From UBA11855 sp035297385 (lineage in GTDB: Archaea > Thermoproteota > Bathyarchaeia > Bathyarchaeales > Bathycorpusculaceae): DNA of 18,857 bases. A program made the position numbers and the translations under genes. Below the pieces are notes generated by a model, which did not search any database, had not been told where the DNA came from, and saw nothing but the letters and a program-made list of their open reading frames with translations. Each line of letters begins with the position of its first letter. Position 1 is the stretch's first letter. Of this stretch, positions 1 to 8,652 are shown piece by piece. The stretch lies in contig DATGZD010000087.1 of assembly GCA_035297385.1 (NCBI GenBank), forward strand, positions 1 to 18,857, read 5' to 3'.

Positions 1-2
1 GA

Positions 3-41
3 TTAGACTTGAATGACATTAATGGAAATATGGTAGAATGA
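3..41 (+). CDS. 3' end of upstream gene, probably the DppB/OppB-type permease (partial)
   Basis: An open frame enters from the window edge and ends at TGA 39-41, giving the residues LDLNDINGNMVE. The stop overlaps the ATG of the next permease as ATGA, the usual sign of translational coupling inside an operon. Nothing in these 12 residues identifies the product. By the standard gene order of peptide importers (B, C, D, F) it would be the first permease subunit, but that is inference from context only. Confidence 0.5.
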   Translation, partial: LDLNDINGNMVE

Positions 42-973
42 ACACGAGTACTGAATCAAAGAATAAACCCGCAAAGACCTTAACAGTTGCCAAACGGGCT
101 AGAGGCGTAAGCCAGTGGAGTATTGCGTGGCGCAGGTTCAAAAAAAACAGAGCCGCCTTAGCCGGTCTTATTCTTGTAGGGGTAGTTATTGTTATGGCAA
201 TTTTCAGCCCGATTATTGCACGTTATCCTCCAAATGCGTTACCAGGATTTAGTATGGGGCAAACAAGGTCGCCTCCGTCCCTAACCTACTTCTTCGGTAC
301 AGATCTAATTGGTCACGACGTTTTTAGTCAAGTTGTCTACGGTGCTAGCTCAGCGCTTTATGTTGGCTTTGGAGCTGCTGCAATTGCAATGGGTCTAGCT
401 ATCTTAATCGGGCTTGTATCAGGCTATTATGGTGGGCTTGTTGACAATATCTTGATGAGAATAACAGAAATATTCCTCGTTATTCCCTTTTTACTTATTC
501 TTCTTGTTTTTCTGAGAGTTAGTATTACACTCATACCTTCAGGTGTTGGAGGGCTTTCAGTAGTCACTTTGATGATAGGTCTGTTTTCTTGGGCATTTAA
601 TGCAAGAATTATCCGAGGGGAAGTCTTGCGGGTTAAGCAATACGAATACATAGAAGCTTCCAAATCTCTAGGAGCAAGCAATACGCGAATAATATTCCAT
701 CATATTCTTCCCAATGTGCTTCATGTCATAATTGTATTAACTACTCTTCAAATAGCCGCTGCAATCTTAACTGAAGCTGCCGTAAGCTTCCTAGGTTTTG
801 GTGATCCCAATTCAATCACGTGGGGGCAACAGCTTCAGAATGCGAACTCGGCAGTAAAAGAAGCATGGTGGGAAGGCATCTTTCCAGGGTTCTTTATTAC
901 TTGGCTTGTGCTTGGCTTCAGCCTTTTAGGCAATGGATTAAGAGATGCACTGGACCCAAGACTCAGAGAATGA
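38..973 (+). CDS. dppC: dipeptide/oligopeptide ABC transporter permease, DppC/OppC type
   Basis: This is one of the two membrane subunits of a peptide (or nickel-type) ABC importer. The 311-residue length is normal for the family. After a basic cytoplasmic N-terminus, a first membrane helix lies at about 40-60 (OppC N-terminal domain), followed by a BPD_transp_1 domain from about 100 to 305. The cytoplasmic coupling (EAA) loop is clear at 206-225: E206, A207, G212, H222 and the LPN at 224-226. The C-terminus ALDPRLRE is typical. The start ATG overlaps the stop of the preceding frame (ATGA at 38-41). Two ATPase genes follow on the same strand, the first after 15 nt, so this is an operon. No substrate-binding protein gene is in the window, so the exact substrate cannot be told. 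Confidence 0.93.
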   Translation: MNTSTESKNKPAKTLTVAKRARGVSQWSIAWRRFKKNRAALAGLILVGVVIVMAIFSPIIARYPPNALPGFSMGQTRSPPSLTYFFGTDLIGHDVFSQVVYGASSALYVGFGAAAIAMGLAILIGLVSGYYGGLVDNILMRITEIFLVIPFLLILLVFLRVSITLIPSGVGGLSVVTLMIGLFSWAFNARIIRGEVLRVKQYEYIEASKSLGASNTRIIFHHILPNVLHVIIVLTTLQIAAAILTEAAVSFLGFGDPNSITWGQQLQNANSAVKEAWWEGIFPGFFITWLVLGFSLLGNGLRDALDPRLRE

Positions 974-988
974 TGAAAGGTAAGGGGA

Positions 989-1996
989 ATGGCAAAAGAA
1001 CTATTAAGAATTGAAAACCTGAAAACTTACTTCTATACGTGGGCAGGAATAGTCAAAGCTGTTGATGGCGTAAGCCTCAAAGTAAATGAGGGTGAAACAC
1101 TTGGGTTGGTAGGTGAATCTGGCTCAGGCAAATCTGTCACTGCATTATCAATCCTTGGGATCGTACCCAAACCTGGGAAGATAATTGATGGAAAAATCTT
1201 CTATAGAGGGGAAAACCTCTTAGAAAGAAATGAAGAGGCTATGCAGAAAATTAGGGGTAAAGAAATAGCTTATGTTTTTCAGGACCCTGCAACCTCCCTT
1301 AATCCCGTATTTACTATTGCTAGTCAACTTGTCGAAGTCATAAGACGACATCAGAATGTCACAAAAGAAGAGGCCCTACAAAAAGCAATTGAATTATTCA
1401 AATTAGTCGAAATTCCAGATGCTGAAGTTAAAATTCACAATTATCCCCATCAACTTAGTGGTGGGATGAAGCAGCGTATGGCGGTGGCGCGAGCACTTTC
1501 TTGCCAGCCAAAACTTCTACTCGCAGATGAGCCTACGACTGCCTTAGATGTTACTATTCAAGCTCAGATTCTTAATTTGCTAAAGAATTTGAAGCAAAAA
1601 CTTGGTATGGCTATGATTCTAATAACACATGACATGGGTGTAGTTGCAGGAGTTGCCGATAGAATAACTGTTCTTTATGCCGGACGTGTTTGTGAATCTG
1701 CAACCACAAGAACTATCTTCTATAATCCCCTACATCCGTACACGCGTGCACTTTTAGAAGCTGTCCCAAGTCTAGCACTTAGAAGAGAAAAACTGAAAGT
1801 AATCCCTGGGGCAATCCCTAACTTAATTGAACCTCCTTCAGGGTGTAGATTTAATCCACGCTGCGAATTCGCTAAGGAAGGCGTTTGTACTCTGAAAGTT
1901 CCGGATTTAGAGGAATTAGAACCAGATCATTACGTAGCGTGTGTTCGCGCAAGAGAAATTGAAGCCACATCGCCATTTAGGAAGGAGAACAAATGA
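989..1996 (+). CDS. dppD: oligopeptide ABC transporter ATPase, OppD/DppD type
   Basis: This ATPase energises the permease pair. Visible motifs: Walker A GESGSGKS at 42-49, Q-loop Q98, ABC signature LSGGMKQR at 156-163, Walker B LLLADE at 176-181 and switch histidine H214. The C-terminal oligopeptide-transporter extension contains HPYTRALLEAVP at 249-260, followed by four cysteines (C286, C292, C300, C318) in the family's conserved cysteine segment. Some characterised members carry an iron-sulfur cluster there; whether this one does is inference. The start has an AAAGGT/AAGGGG purine-rich ribosome site just upstream. The stop overlaps the next gene as ATGA at 1993-1996. Length 335 residues, normal. 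Confidence 0.94.
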   Translation: MAKELLRIENLKTYFYTWAGIVKAVDGVSLKVNEGETLGLVGESGSGKSVTALSILGIVPKPGKIIDGKIFYRGENLLERNEEAMQKIRGKEIAYVFQDPATSLNPVFTIASQLVEVIRRHQNVTKEEALQKAIELFKLVEIPDAEVKIHNYPHQLSGGMKQRMAVARALSCQPKLLLADEPTTALDVTIQAQILNLLKNLKQKLGMAMILITHDMGVVAGVADRITVLYAGRVCESATTRTIFYNPLHPYTRALLEAVPSLALRREKLKVIPGAIPNLIEPPSGCRFNPRCEFAKEGVCTLKVPDLEELEPDHYVACVRAREIEATSPFRKENK

Positions 1997-2991
1997 GTAC
2001 GTTGCCGATCTTAGACGTTAAAAATCTCGTTAAGCATTTTCCTCTTACAAGCAGAGGCGTATTTCTGAAAAAACAAGTTGGCGTTGTCCATGCAGTCGAT
2101 AACATAAGCTTCTCTGTTAACAAAGGTGAGACTTTTGGTTTAGTGGGTGAGAGTGGATGCGGCAAAACAACAACAGCTAGAGCCGTACTATACTTAGATC
2201 CTCCTACGAGTGGAGAGATCTATTTTGAAGGAAGAGAAGTTGGCGAAGTCTTCAAATCGAAAGATAAACTGGCAGTCCTTCATCTTCGACAAAAAATGCA
2301 GTACGTCTTCCAGAATCCATACGCCTCGCTTGATCCACGAATGACTGTAGCGGATATTATTACAGAACCCTTAGTAATTCATGGACATATACCTAAGACT
2401 AAATGGCAAGATAGATTGTATGAACTGCTTAAACTCGTTGGATTAGAAGAATACCATGCTGAACGATATCCACATGAATTTAGTGGTGGACAAAGACAAA
2501 GAATCTGCATTGCCCGTGCATTAGCTGTAGAACCAGACTTACTTATTGCAGATGAGCCCGTAGCATCATTGGATGTATCTGTTCGAGCACAAATCCTAAA
2601 CCTGCTTCAAGAACTGCAGAAAAAATTCAAAATCACTTACCTTTACATCAGCCATGACCTGAGTACAGTTCGGCATATATGTCATAGAGTTGCTGTGATG
2701 TATCTTGGAAAATTCGTAGAGATAGCTGAAACTGACGACTTGTTTGAATCTCCTATGCATCCTTACACACAGGCACTGCTTTCATCGATTCCTGTTCCTG
2801 ACCCCGATATTAAGACCAGAAGAATAGTATTACCTGGCGAAGTTCCCAGTCCCATTAATCCTCCATCAGGTTGCAGGTTCGAGCCACGATGTATTTTTGC
2901 AAAAGATCATAAATGTGTACATTCCACATCAGACCTTATCGATATGGGCGGAGGTCACTTCGTAGCTTGTGAAGCCGCGCAAAAACGTTAA
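1993..2991 (+). CDS. dppF: oligopeptide ABC transporter ATPase, OppF/DppF type
   Basis: This is the second ATPase of the importer, the partner of the preceding OppD-type subunit. Walker A is GESGCGKT at 52-59, Q-loop Q107, signature FSGGQRQR at 163-170, Walker B LLIADE at 183-188 and H-loop H221. The C-terminal extension has HPYTQALLSSIP and four cysteines (C294, C300, C308, C326). The long N-terminal insert before the Walker A (FLKKQVGVVHAV) is typical of OppF rather than OppD. The start codon overlaps the upstream stop, and a strong AAGGAG at 1982-1987 sits 5 nt before it. The gene ends 10 nt from the end of a convergent gene and looks like the last gene of the operon. Confidence 0.94.
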   Translation: MSTLPILDVKNLVKHFPLTSRGVFLKKQVGVVHAVDNISFSVNKGETFGLVGESGCGKTTTARAVLYLDPPTSGEIYFEGREVGEVFKSKDKLAVLHLRQKMQYVFQNPYASLDPRMTVADIITEPLVIHGHIPKTKWQDRLYELLKLVGLEEYHAERYPHEFSGGQRQRICIARALAVEPDLLIADEPVASLDVSVRAQILNLLQELQKKFKITYLYISHDLSTVRHICHRVAVMYLGKFVEIAETDDLFESPMHPYTQALLSSIPVPDPDIKTRRIVLPGEVPSPINPPSGCRFEPRCIFAKDHKCVHSTSDLIDMGGGHFVACEAAQKR

Positions 2992-3001
2992 CTCAAATCC
3001 T

Positions 3002-3628
3002 TTAATCTTTTGAATTATTAGCTTTTGCTATAGTCTCACAAACAAGTTGTTTGAAGGGTTCAAGTCCAATATTTCTTGTTTCTAAAATTGGCAATCCCAT
3101 ATCAAGTGCAGATATGTCAAGTTTTGTTTTATCTCCAACTCCAAGTGTGTCTATGTAGATGATTCCTCTTAAGCCATTAAACATACTTCTTATGTCTTTT
3201 ACATTCATGTTTTTGTTCAACATTTTTTTCTTCATGTGTTTGAAGAATTCAGTCATGCCTGGTCCCAGAAAAAATAAATCATGTTCAGGGTCAGCTTCAA
3301 GGAACTTGCCTTTTCCGCCTAGCATGCAATCAATACAATTCACGGCATCAACTTTGACTATTTTGTATTCTTCTGCAAGTTGCTTCATTTCGCCATTTGG
3401 TCCTAGACAGAGGTCACCATAGATTAGGACGATTTTTCCTTTGTGATGTTGTTTTGTTTTTTCGAGAACACGTCTCAAATTTCTTTCTAACAATTCGTAT
3501 TCTACATGAAAGTATTTGCTCACGAAGACTAGATCAACATCCAGATTTCTCTGTTTTGCAAGTTGTTTAAGCTCCTTCTCAAGAACACTACAAGAGATCA
3601 AACATATTCTTAACTGTGGTTTGGACAT
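3002..3628 (-). CDS. DUF1638 family protein
   Basis: A soluble 208-residue protein of unknown function that I assign to DUF1638. Supporting features are the N-terminal LISCSVLEKEL (10-20), the strand and loop LIYGDLCLG (68-76), the paired cysteines in AVNCIDCMLGG (95-105) and LGPGMTEFF (121-129). Cysteines C9, C13, C74, C98 and C101 could form a metal or corrinoid-related site. From memory, DUF1638 genes occur in anaerobic archaea and bacteria, often near corrinoid methyltransferase genes, but no such partner is in this window. The start is supported by AGGA seven nt upstream and by a CTTAAATTA box 58 nt upstream. The gene is convergent with the importer operon, with a 10-nt gap. Confidence 0.75.
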   Translation of the reverse strand: MSKPQLRICLISCSVLEKELKQLAKQRNLDVDLVFVSKYFHVEYELLERNLRRVLEKTKQHHKGKIVLIYGDLCLGPNGEMKQLAEEYKIVKVDAVNCIDCMLGGKGKFLEADPEHDLFFLGPGMTEFFKHMKKKMLNKNMNVKDIRSMFNGLRGIIYIDTLGVGDKTKLDISALDMGLPILETRNIGLEPFKQLVCETIAKANNSKD

Positions 3629-3677
3629 TGAGATTCCTAATCTTGTGTTCTATGTTAATCTCTTTTCTCGAAAGAAA

Positions 3678-3686
3678 TAATTTAAG
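3678..3686 (-). promoter_or_regulatory. TATA-like box for the DUF1638 gene
   Basis: On the minus strand the sequence reads CTTAAATTA, 58 nt before the ATG at 3628. Archaeal TATA boxes sit about 26 nt before the transcription start, which predicts a start near 3656 and a leader of about 28 nt that includes the AGGA ribosome site. Confidence 0.5.
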
Positions 3687-3783
3687 TTTTGTTTGGAGTT
3701 GACCAATGTATTTTCTAGATCAATCTGGGAACAAATTCTGCTCTTCCTCATTTTCTCCTATAGATTTGAGTAAACTGGTAAGG

Positions 3784-3792
3784 CTTAAAAAG
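3784..3792 (+). promoter_or_regulatory. TATA-like box for the first PQQ-propeller gene
   Basis: The sequence GGCTTAAAAAGG lies 59 nt before the ATG at 3843. It predicts a transcript start near 3814, giving a leader of about 29 nt that contains AAAGGA at 3824-3829. Spacing and sequence match the box of the divergent DUF1638 gene. Confidence 0.5.
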
Positions 3793-3842
3793 GTAAGAAA
3801 CATTATGCCTGCTTCACAAACTTAAAGGAAAAGTAGAAAAAG

Positions 3843-6428
3843 ATGCAGCTTTCAAAAAAGAATGAAAAGACAATTGCAATCAGTTTGATTCTATTAATGA
3901 CTAGTATTATAGTAATGACAAGTTTTGTGAGTGAAACAGTGCAAGCTCAGCCTTCAGTTGAACAACCGACAGTTGCAATACCTACTGGAGTTACCCCTAG
4001 TAGGACAGCAGAAACTATAGCTCACTTAAGTTTTAGACCTAGAATTGTTGGACTCGGTCAGAATGTTCTATTTAACGCGTGGATTCAATCCGTTGTGCTC
4101 GTTGCTAATTATAAGCATTACAAAGCATACCAAGTTACAATAACTAAACCAGACGGAACCAAAGACGTCGTAACAATGGATTCCTACGTTGCCGATGCAA
4201 CAACCTGGTTTGAGAAAACGGTTGATCAGGTCGGTACATGGAGCATCAAATTTGATTATCTTGGACAATACTTCCCAGCAGGTTATTATTTCGAAGGAAT
4301 AAACTACCCTAGTATTGCAGCAATTGGATCTTACTCGGCAGGTCAATTCGGAGCACCAACATTTGTCAATTCAACATATTACCAGCCTAGCTCTGATGGT
4401 CCATACAACCTATACGTTCAATCAGATATGGTTGCCTCATGGCCTCCAGCACCCTTACCAACAGATTATTGGACACGTCCAGTGTCTCCTTGGAATAGAG
4501 AATGGTGGCCAATTCTGGGAAACTTCCCAATGACTGGTATAGTTGGTGGTGGACCTAATTGGCCAGCAGATACGAACAAATACGCAAATGTGTTTGACAC
4601 TCTTAGCTATCTCCCTTATGTTCAAGGACCAAAATCCTCACATATACTCTGGAAGCGACAATTTAACGTGGGCGGTTTGATTGGAGGTACTATGGGACAG
4701 ACAACTATTTGGGAAAGCTCAACTGTGATTTACGGTCATCCAAGCATAATCTATTCTGGCAGAGCTTATTGGCAAACTACAATTGTAATAGATGGACAAC
4801 CAACCACTGTTTGGCAATCTTATGATCTACGTACAGGCGAAGTGTATTGGAATCGATACCCTGTTTCACAGATACCGACGTTCATTATTTATGACTATGG
4901 TACCTCAGAAATTTCCGAGGCAGAACCACATCTCGCTAAGCCTGTTTTTGGATACATAGGCGGCGGACGTTTATTGAAGTATGATCCATGGACAGGAGCC
5001 GTTATGGGCAATTATTCAATTGCTCCTTTGACAACTGGCACCTTCTATGCTGATCCATATGTTCTAAGCGTGCAAGACCTCGGAACAAACGCAACTAGCG
5101 GTCCTGGTGGACGCTACCGTTTAATTAATTGGACAGTAAGTGGCACTCTTGCAAACTTAACTACATCCGCAGGTACGAGGATAATCAGCAACATAAGTTG
5201 GCCCTTAAGCAGCCTACCTGTCACAACTGATTTCGAAGCAGAGATTGCTGTTAGTGCATCTTCATCGCGAATATTGTCATACAATATTAGAACTGGAGAA
5301 CTCATAGCAAACATAAGCACGGGAATAGAATTTGCTACTGAAGGAACACCGGCACTGGCTGATCATGGAAAATTTGCGCAGCGTTACAACGACGGACACT
5401 GGCACGCTTGGGATGTAAGAACAGGCGCACATATATGGGAGAGTGAACTTTCAAGTTGGCCTTGGGGCACCTTTGGCACTTACGGCTCTGCTTCATACGG
5501 TGGAATGATCTTCTCAAACAACTTTGATTCCATTACGACATTAAATTGGACTACTGGAAAAATAGTGTGGACATATGTTGATCCTGCTGGATCCCCATTT
5601 GAGAGTCCTTACACGTACAATAACCTGACAGTTAATCCTTGGCACACAAGCCAAATGATCGCAGACGGAGTTTACTATACCACGAATGCAGAACATTCAG
5701 CTGATATGCCAATTAAACGAGGCTGGAGAATGCATGCTATAAATGCAACTACTGGCGAAAAAATCTGGAGTCTAGTAATGGGACAAAGTGGATCAACTGA
5801 TGGATCAAGAGTGTTCCAAGGTGCAATAGCCGATGGATACCTTGCATATTCTGATGCTTACACGACTACGATGTACGTTGTTGGCAAAGGTAAAAGCGCA
5901 ACAACCGTTACGGCCTCACCAAAAACAAGTGCTAAAGGCAACGCGGTACTCATTGAAGGCACAGTGCTTGATCAATCACCTGCACAATCAGGTACACCAG
6001 CAGTCTCTAAACAGTCGATGACGTTACAGATGGAGCACTTACATATAGCGCAACCACTTGACGGGATATACCACAATGAAACCATAACTGGCGTTCCAGT
6101 AACCTTGAATGCAATGGGTTCAGACGGTAGTATAATCAACATTGGCACTGTTACAACAAACGGTTACTATGGTACCTTTAGTAAAGCTTGGACACCACCC
6201 GCTGAAGGAACATACACAATTATCGCTTCGTTTGCAGCTGATGATTCGTACGGTAGCTCAGATGCAGCCACAGCAATTACAGTTGGTCCAGCATCAGAAC
6301 CAACAACTGTTCCAGAACAACAGACTGTAAAATTACCGCCAATTGAACTTTACTTCACCGTTGCAACTATAGCAATAATCATTGCAATCGCTATAGTTGG
6401 GGCATTATTGCTAAGAAAACGGCAATAA
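3843..6428 (+). CDS. PQQ-like beta-propeller surface protein, membrane-anchored
   Basis: An 861-residue exported protein. A signal peptide covers about 1-35 (basic start, long hydrophobic stretch, VQA then QP). An Ig-like beta domain follows at about 55-150, then a linker with PLPTDYWTRP. A PQQ-like propeller runs from about 230 to 680, with recurrent blade motifs such as NATTGEKIW, DVRTGAHIW and WTTGKIVW. A second Ig-like domain lies at about 685-815 and contains TNGYYGTFSKAWTPPAEGTY. A final hydrophobic helix (IAIIIAIAIVGALLL) ends in RKRQ, so the body faces outside with a cytoplasmic basic tail. Propellers of this class need not bind PQQ; binding of sugars, peptides or partner proteins is as likely. 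It is a paralogue of the protein at 9003-11573. A CTTAAAAAG box and AAAGGA precede it. Confidence 0.85.
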   Translation: MQLSKKNEKTIAISLILLMTSIIVMTSFVSETVQAQPSVEQPTVAIPTGVTPSRTAETIAHLSFRPRIVGLGQNVLFNAWIQSVVLVANYKHYKAYQVTITKPDGTKDVVTMDSYVADATTWFEKTVDQVGTWSIKFDYLGQYFPAGYYFEGINYPSIAAIGSYSAGQFGAPTFVNSTYYQPSSDGPYNLYVQSDMVASWPPAPLPTDYWTRPVSPWNREWWPILGNFPMTGIVGGGPNWPADTNKYANVFDTLSYLPYVQGPKSSHILWKRQFNVGGLIGGTMGQTTIWESSTVIYGHPSIIYSGRAYWQTTIVIDGQPTTVWQSYDLRTGEVYWNRYPVSQIPTFIIYDYGTSEISEAEPHLAKPVFGYIGGGRLLKYDPWTGAVMGNYSIAPLTTGTFYADPYVLSVQDLGTNATSGPGGRYRLINWTVSGTLANLTTSAGTRIISNISWPLSSLPVTTDFEAEIAVSASSSRILSYNIRTGELIANISTGIEFATEGTPALADHGKFAQRYNDGHWHAWDVRTGAHIWESELSSWPWGTFGTYGSASYGGMIFSNNFDSITTLNWTTGKIVWTYVDPAGSPFESPYTYNNLTVNPWHTSQMIADGVYYTTNAEHSADMPIKRGWRMHAINATTGEKIWSLVMGQSGSTDGSRVFQGAIADGYLAYSDAYTTTMYVVGKGKSATTVTASPKTSAKGNAVLIEGTVLDQSPAQSGTPAVSKQSMTLQMEHLHIAQPLDGIYHNETITGVPVTLNAMGSDGSIINIGTVTTNGYYGTFSKAWTPPAEGTYTIIASFAADDSYGSSDAATAITVGPASEPTTVPEQQTVKLPPIELYFTVATIAIIIAIAIVGALLLRKRQ

Positions 6429-6448
6429 ATGCAAACAAATTAGACAAA

Positions 6449-6472
6449 TTTCCCTTTCTTTTTTTGTTTTTT
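6449..6472 (+). terminator. T-rich terminator of the first PQQ-propeller gene
   Basis: About 20 nt after the stop, the + strand carries an almost pure pyrimidine run ending in T7 G T6. Archaeal RNA polymerase terminates at such oligo-T tracts without needing a hairpin, and none is visible. On the other strand this is only purine-rich, so it would not serve the convergent gene. Confidence 0.55.
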
Positions 6473-6487
6473 AATATTTCACTAAGC

Positions 6488-7930
6488 TTAGGAAACACTG
6501 CCTTGTCGGATTAATTCTTTCTTAACCTCCAAGTAAGCAACATTCCTTGGTGTTTGATCACTTCTGGATGCAAGAGCTGCCCAAACTCCTGCTGCTTGTC
6601 CAGTTGCCATACAAGTAGCCATCACTCGATACGAAGCACTTGCTTCATTGGTTCCAGATATGCATCTTCCAGCTACAAGCAGATTCTCAATCTCTAAGGG
6701 TATCAAACATCGAAGCGGAATATCATACCATTCTCTAGGAGTTAACCTCTTGAATGTGCTTCCTTTACCTGTTGGATTATGAATATCAATAGGGTATGCG
6801 GAATGAGCTATGGCCCCTTCAAATTTACGTGCTTCAACAATATCTTCAGAAGTTAACTTGTACTCACCTATAATTCGTCGCGTCTCTCTCACGCCAACGG
6901 TTGTACCACTCTGAGCAACGTATGCCTTCTCAAAACCAGGCACATACTTGCGCAGGAAATTGGCGATTTGCTTTATCTGCCTTCGACCTTCAACCTCGGC
7001 ATAAGTTAAATCCAAAACATCTATACCAGAAACACGTGTTATCCGGACACTGTTAACATTTACTTTATCTTCGTGCATAGTTCCAAAAAAGAGTATGTCT
7101 CCACGAGGAATATCTAATTCCCTTCTCTTTCTGGCTTCTTCCATAAGAGTTCGTAATCCTTGAACGCCACTCCATTCATCAGGATGTTGTTCAACGTATT
7201 TCTGGAATAGTTTTTTTTGGAACCCTTCCATCACAAAAAGCAACGTCATCGGTTGAGTGTATCCATCTTCTTCCCTTCCAACCTCATAGGAAGCTCCTGC
7301 AAAAGCTGCAACATCCCCATCTCCAGTGCAATCGATGATGTTTTTTGCTTTTATTACTATGGGACCCGATTTAGTTTCAAACACAACACCCCTTAAACCT
7401 TCATGGTTAATCACACCACTAGCTAAAGCATGGAACAATAATTCTGCACCGGCTTCGTTTACCATATCGAGAATTACAAGTTTGAAGATTTTAGGATCGA
7501 AAGGTACTACATAACCTGTCTCAGAAGAGGGCGGAATAGCTCCACCTGCTTTTACCAAGCGCTCGATTAATCTTTCTAAAACTCCTCCAACTATACTTGG
7601 ACCCACGCCATGGTCTGTTGGAAAAAGCTCAAACTCACGTTGCTCCTTAATGAAAGTTGAAGAAGCATAGTATGATGCGAACGTCAATAGTAGAGCAGCT
7701 GTTGCATGTCCCCCTAAGAACCCATATTGCTCAGCAAGTATTACTTTTGCTCCAGCATTAGCTGCACCAATTGCTGCACCTAATCCAGCGGGACCTCCGC
7801 CGACTACTAGGACATCAGTCGGTTCAATCAGTTGTCCTGTGCGTGAAGGAAGAGTAATAGTGCTTACAGAACGTTTAACGATAGCATAAAATCTTCCTAC
7901 AAAAATATTTAGGCATTCTTTTTTTCTCAT
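6488..7930 (-). CDS. FAD-dependent oxidoreductase (FAD_oxidored / PF12831-like)
   Basis: A 480-residue flavoprotein of unknown substrate. The FAD-binding Rossmann motif is VVGGGPAGLGAA at 42-53 with acidic E67, followed by the family's FLGGHAT segment (71-77). IDCTGDGDVAAFAGA and the C-terminal VAGRCISGTNEASASYR with CMATGQAAG are strong marks of this family. There is no cysteine pair of the thioredoxin-reductase kind. About 37 residues precede the Rossmann strand, somewhat more than usual, so the true start is uncertain. The first ATG directly abuts the TGA of the upstream pyruvyl-transferase remnant with no gap and without a clear ribosome site. This suggests co-transcription from further upstream. 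It sits between two PQQ-propeller genes; a functional link is not shown. Confidence 0.85.
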   Translation of the reverse strand: MRKKECLNIFVGRFYAIVKRSVSTITLPSRTGQLIEPTDVLVVGGGPAGLGAAIGAANAGAKVILAEQYGFLGGHATAALLLTFASYYASSTFIKEQREFELFPTDHGVGPSIVGGVLERLIERLVKAGGAIPPSSETGYVVPFDPKIFKLVILDMVNEAGAELLFHALASGVINHEGLRGVVFETKSGPIVIKAKNIIDCTGDGDVAAFAGASYEVGREEDGYTQPMTLLFVMEGFQKKLFQKYVEQHPDEWSGVQGLRTLMEEARKRRELDIPRGDILFFGTMHEDKVNVNSVRITRVSGIDVLDLTYAEVEGRRQIKQIANFLRKYVPGFEKAYVAQSGTTVGVRETRRIIGEYKLTSEDIVEARKFEGAIAHSAYPIDIHNPTGKGSTFKRLTPREWYDIPLRCLIPLEIENLLVAGRCISGTNEASASYRVMATCMATGQAAGVWAALASRSDQTPRNVAYLEVKKELIRQGSVS

Positions 7931-8349
7931 TCAATCTTTTTCATTAAGTGAATTAACTGCTATCTTGTTGTTTTCAAGAGCACGTTTTTTGAGTTCTGGT
8001 AAAAGTTGTCTAACATTATGGATAATCTTGTTCTTTTCATCCCATGCCTTGTCAACATATGCATTGATAAGACCTGCGTTAAAATGCTCTAATGGAAACA
8101 TCGGAATCTGCAATTTCTCAAGAAAGCCACCAACTTTTGGAGCATACGGTAACGCCACAAATGGGACTGCCTGCAATGCTGCAAAGATTAAGGAGTGCAA
8201 ACGCATTCCTAATAGAAAATCAAATTCATTCATAATTGAAAACAATTGACCGGATGAATATTCTTTTTTTACACCCAAGTATCATGAGGACGGAGCATAT
8301 CAGCTATACGCGCGCTTATAATGAATTTCCAACTTAGCTCATGAGCAGA
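7931..8349 (-). pseudogene. decayed polysaccharide pyruvyl transferase (CsaB/WcaK-like), C-terminal remnant
   Basis: The frame 7931-8278 encodes 115 residues matching the C-terminal part of polysaccharide pyruvyl transferases: the core GMRLHSLIFAA, then VPFVALPYAPKVGGFL. A full enzyme has about 350-400 residues, so most of it is missing. Homology-like sequence continues upstream in a different frame at 8272-8349 (ELSWKFIISARIADML, then RPHDTWV). That frame ends at TAA 8271-8269, beside an A7 run on the minus strand (8264-8270), so a one-base loss in the run is a likely cause. An in-frame TAG lies just upstream at 8350-8352, and no N-terminal domain is found beyond it. The only available start for the open part is TTG at 8278, without a ribosome site. 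Intact members add pyruvyl groups to envelope sugars. Confidence 0.7.
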
Positions 8350-8354
8350 CTAAA

Positions 8355-8531
8355 TTACTTTCTCTTCTCTCTTTTTATTGGATGCTTCTCACGCCTTAGC
8401 ACCATAATTTTTTGTAAGATAATAAGACCTGTTACGGGTATAACAGTAATAAGAAATAGAACCAAAGGTAAACTCTCATTCAAATTCTGGGTCCCCCTCA
8501 GTGAATAATGTAGGTTGGCTAAATAAATCAT
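8355..8531 (-). CDS. possible small single-pass membrane protein, 58 residues
   Basis: An ATG at 8531 opens a 58-codon frame ending at TAA 8355-8357. The product has a polar N-terminus with a possible NES glycosylation site (18-20), one strong hydrophobic helix LPLVLFLITVIPVTGLIIL (21-39), and then a very basic tail ending KREKRK, the topology of an outside-facing N-terminus. I do not recognise a family. It may be a genuine small protein or the C-terminal anchor left from a larger surface protein. No ribosome site is visible, although GTTAAGTG lies about 40 nt upstream as a weak box. The frame stops just before the pyruvyl-transferase remnant. Confidence 0.35.
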   Translation of the reverse strand: MIYLANLHYSLRGTQNLNESLPLVLFLITVIPVTGLIILQKIMVLRREKHPIKREKRK

Positions 8532-8624
8532 ATGGAAATCACATTAGTATCACTGCTATAGAGCACACTTAACAGAAATCAATTACATCAACAATTAACT
8601 TATTACCGTTATAAGAATACAAAG

Positions 8625-8630
8625 TTTAAG
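8625..8630 (+). promoter_or_regulatory. possible TATA box for the hairpin RNA
   Basis: TTTAAG in the context AAAGTTTAAGTG lies 28 nt before 8653, the first paired base of the long hairpin. This is the distance expected between an archaeal TATA box and its transcript start. The match to the box core is only partial and AT-rich sequence is common here. Confidence 0.3.
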
Positions 8631-8652
8631 TGCGACGAATAATATTATATTG

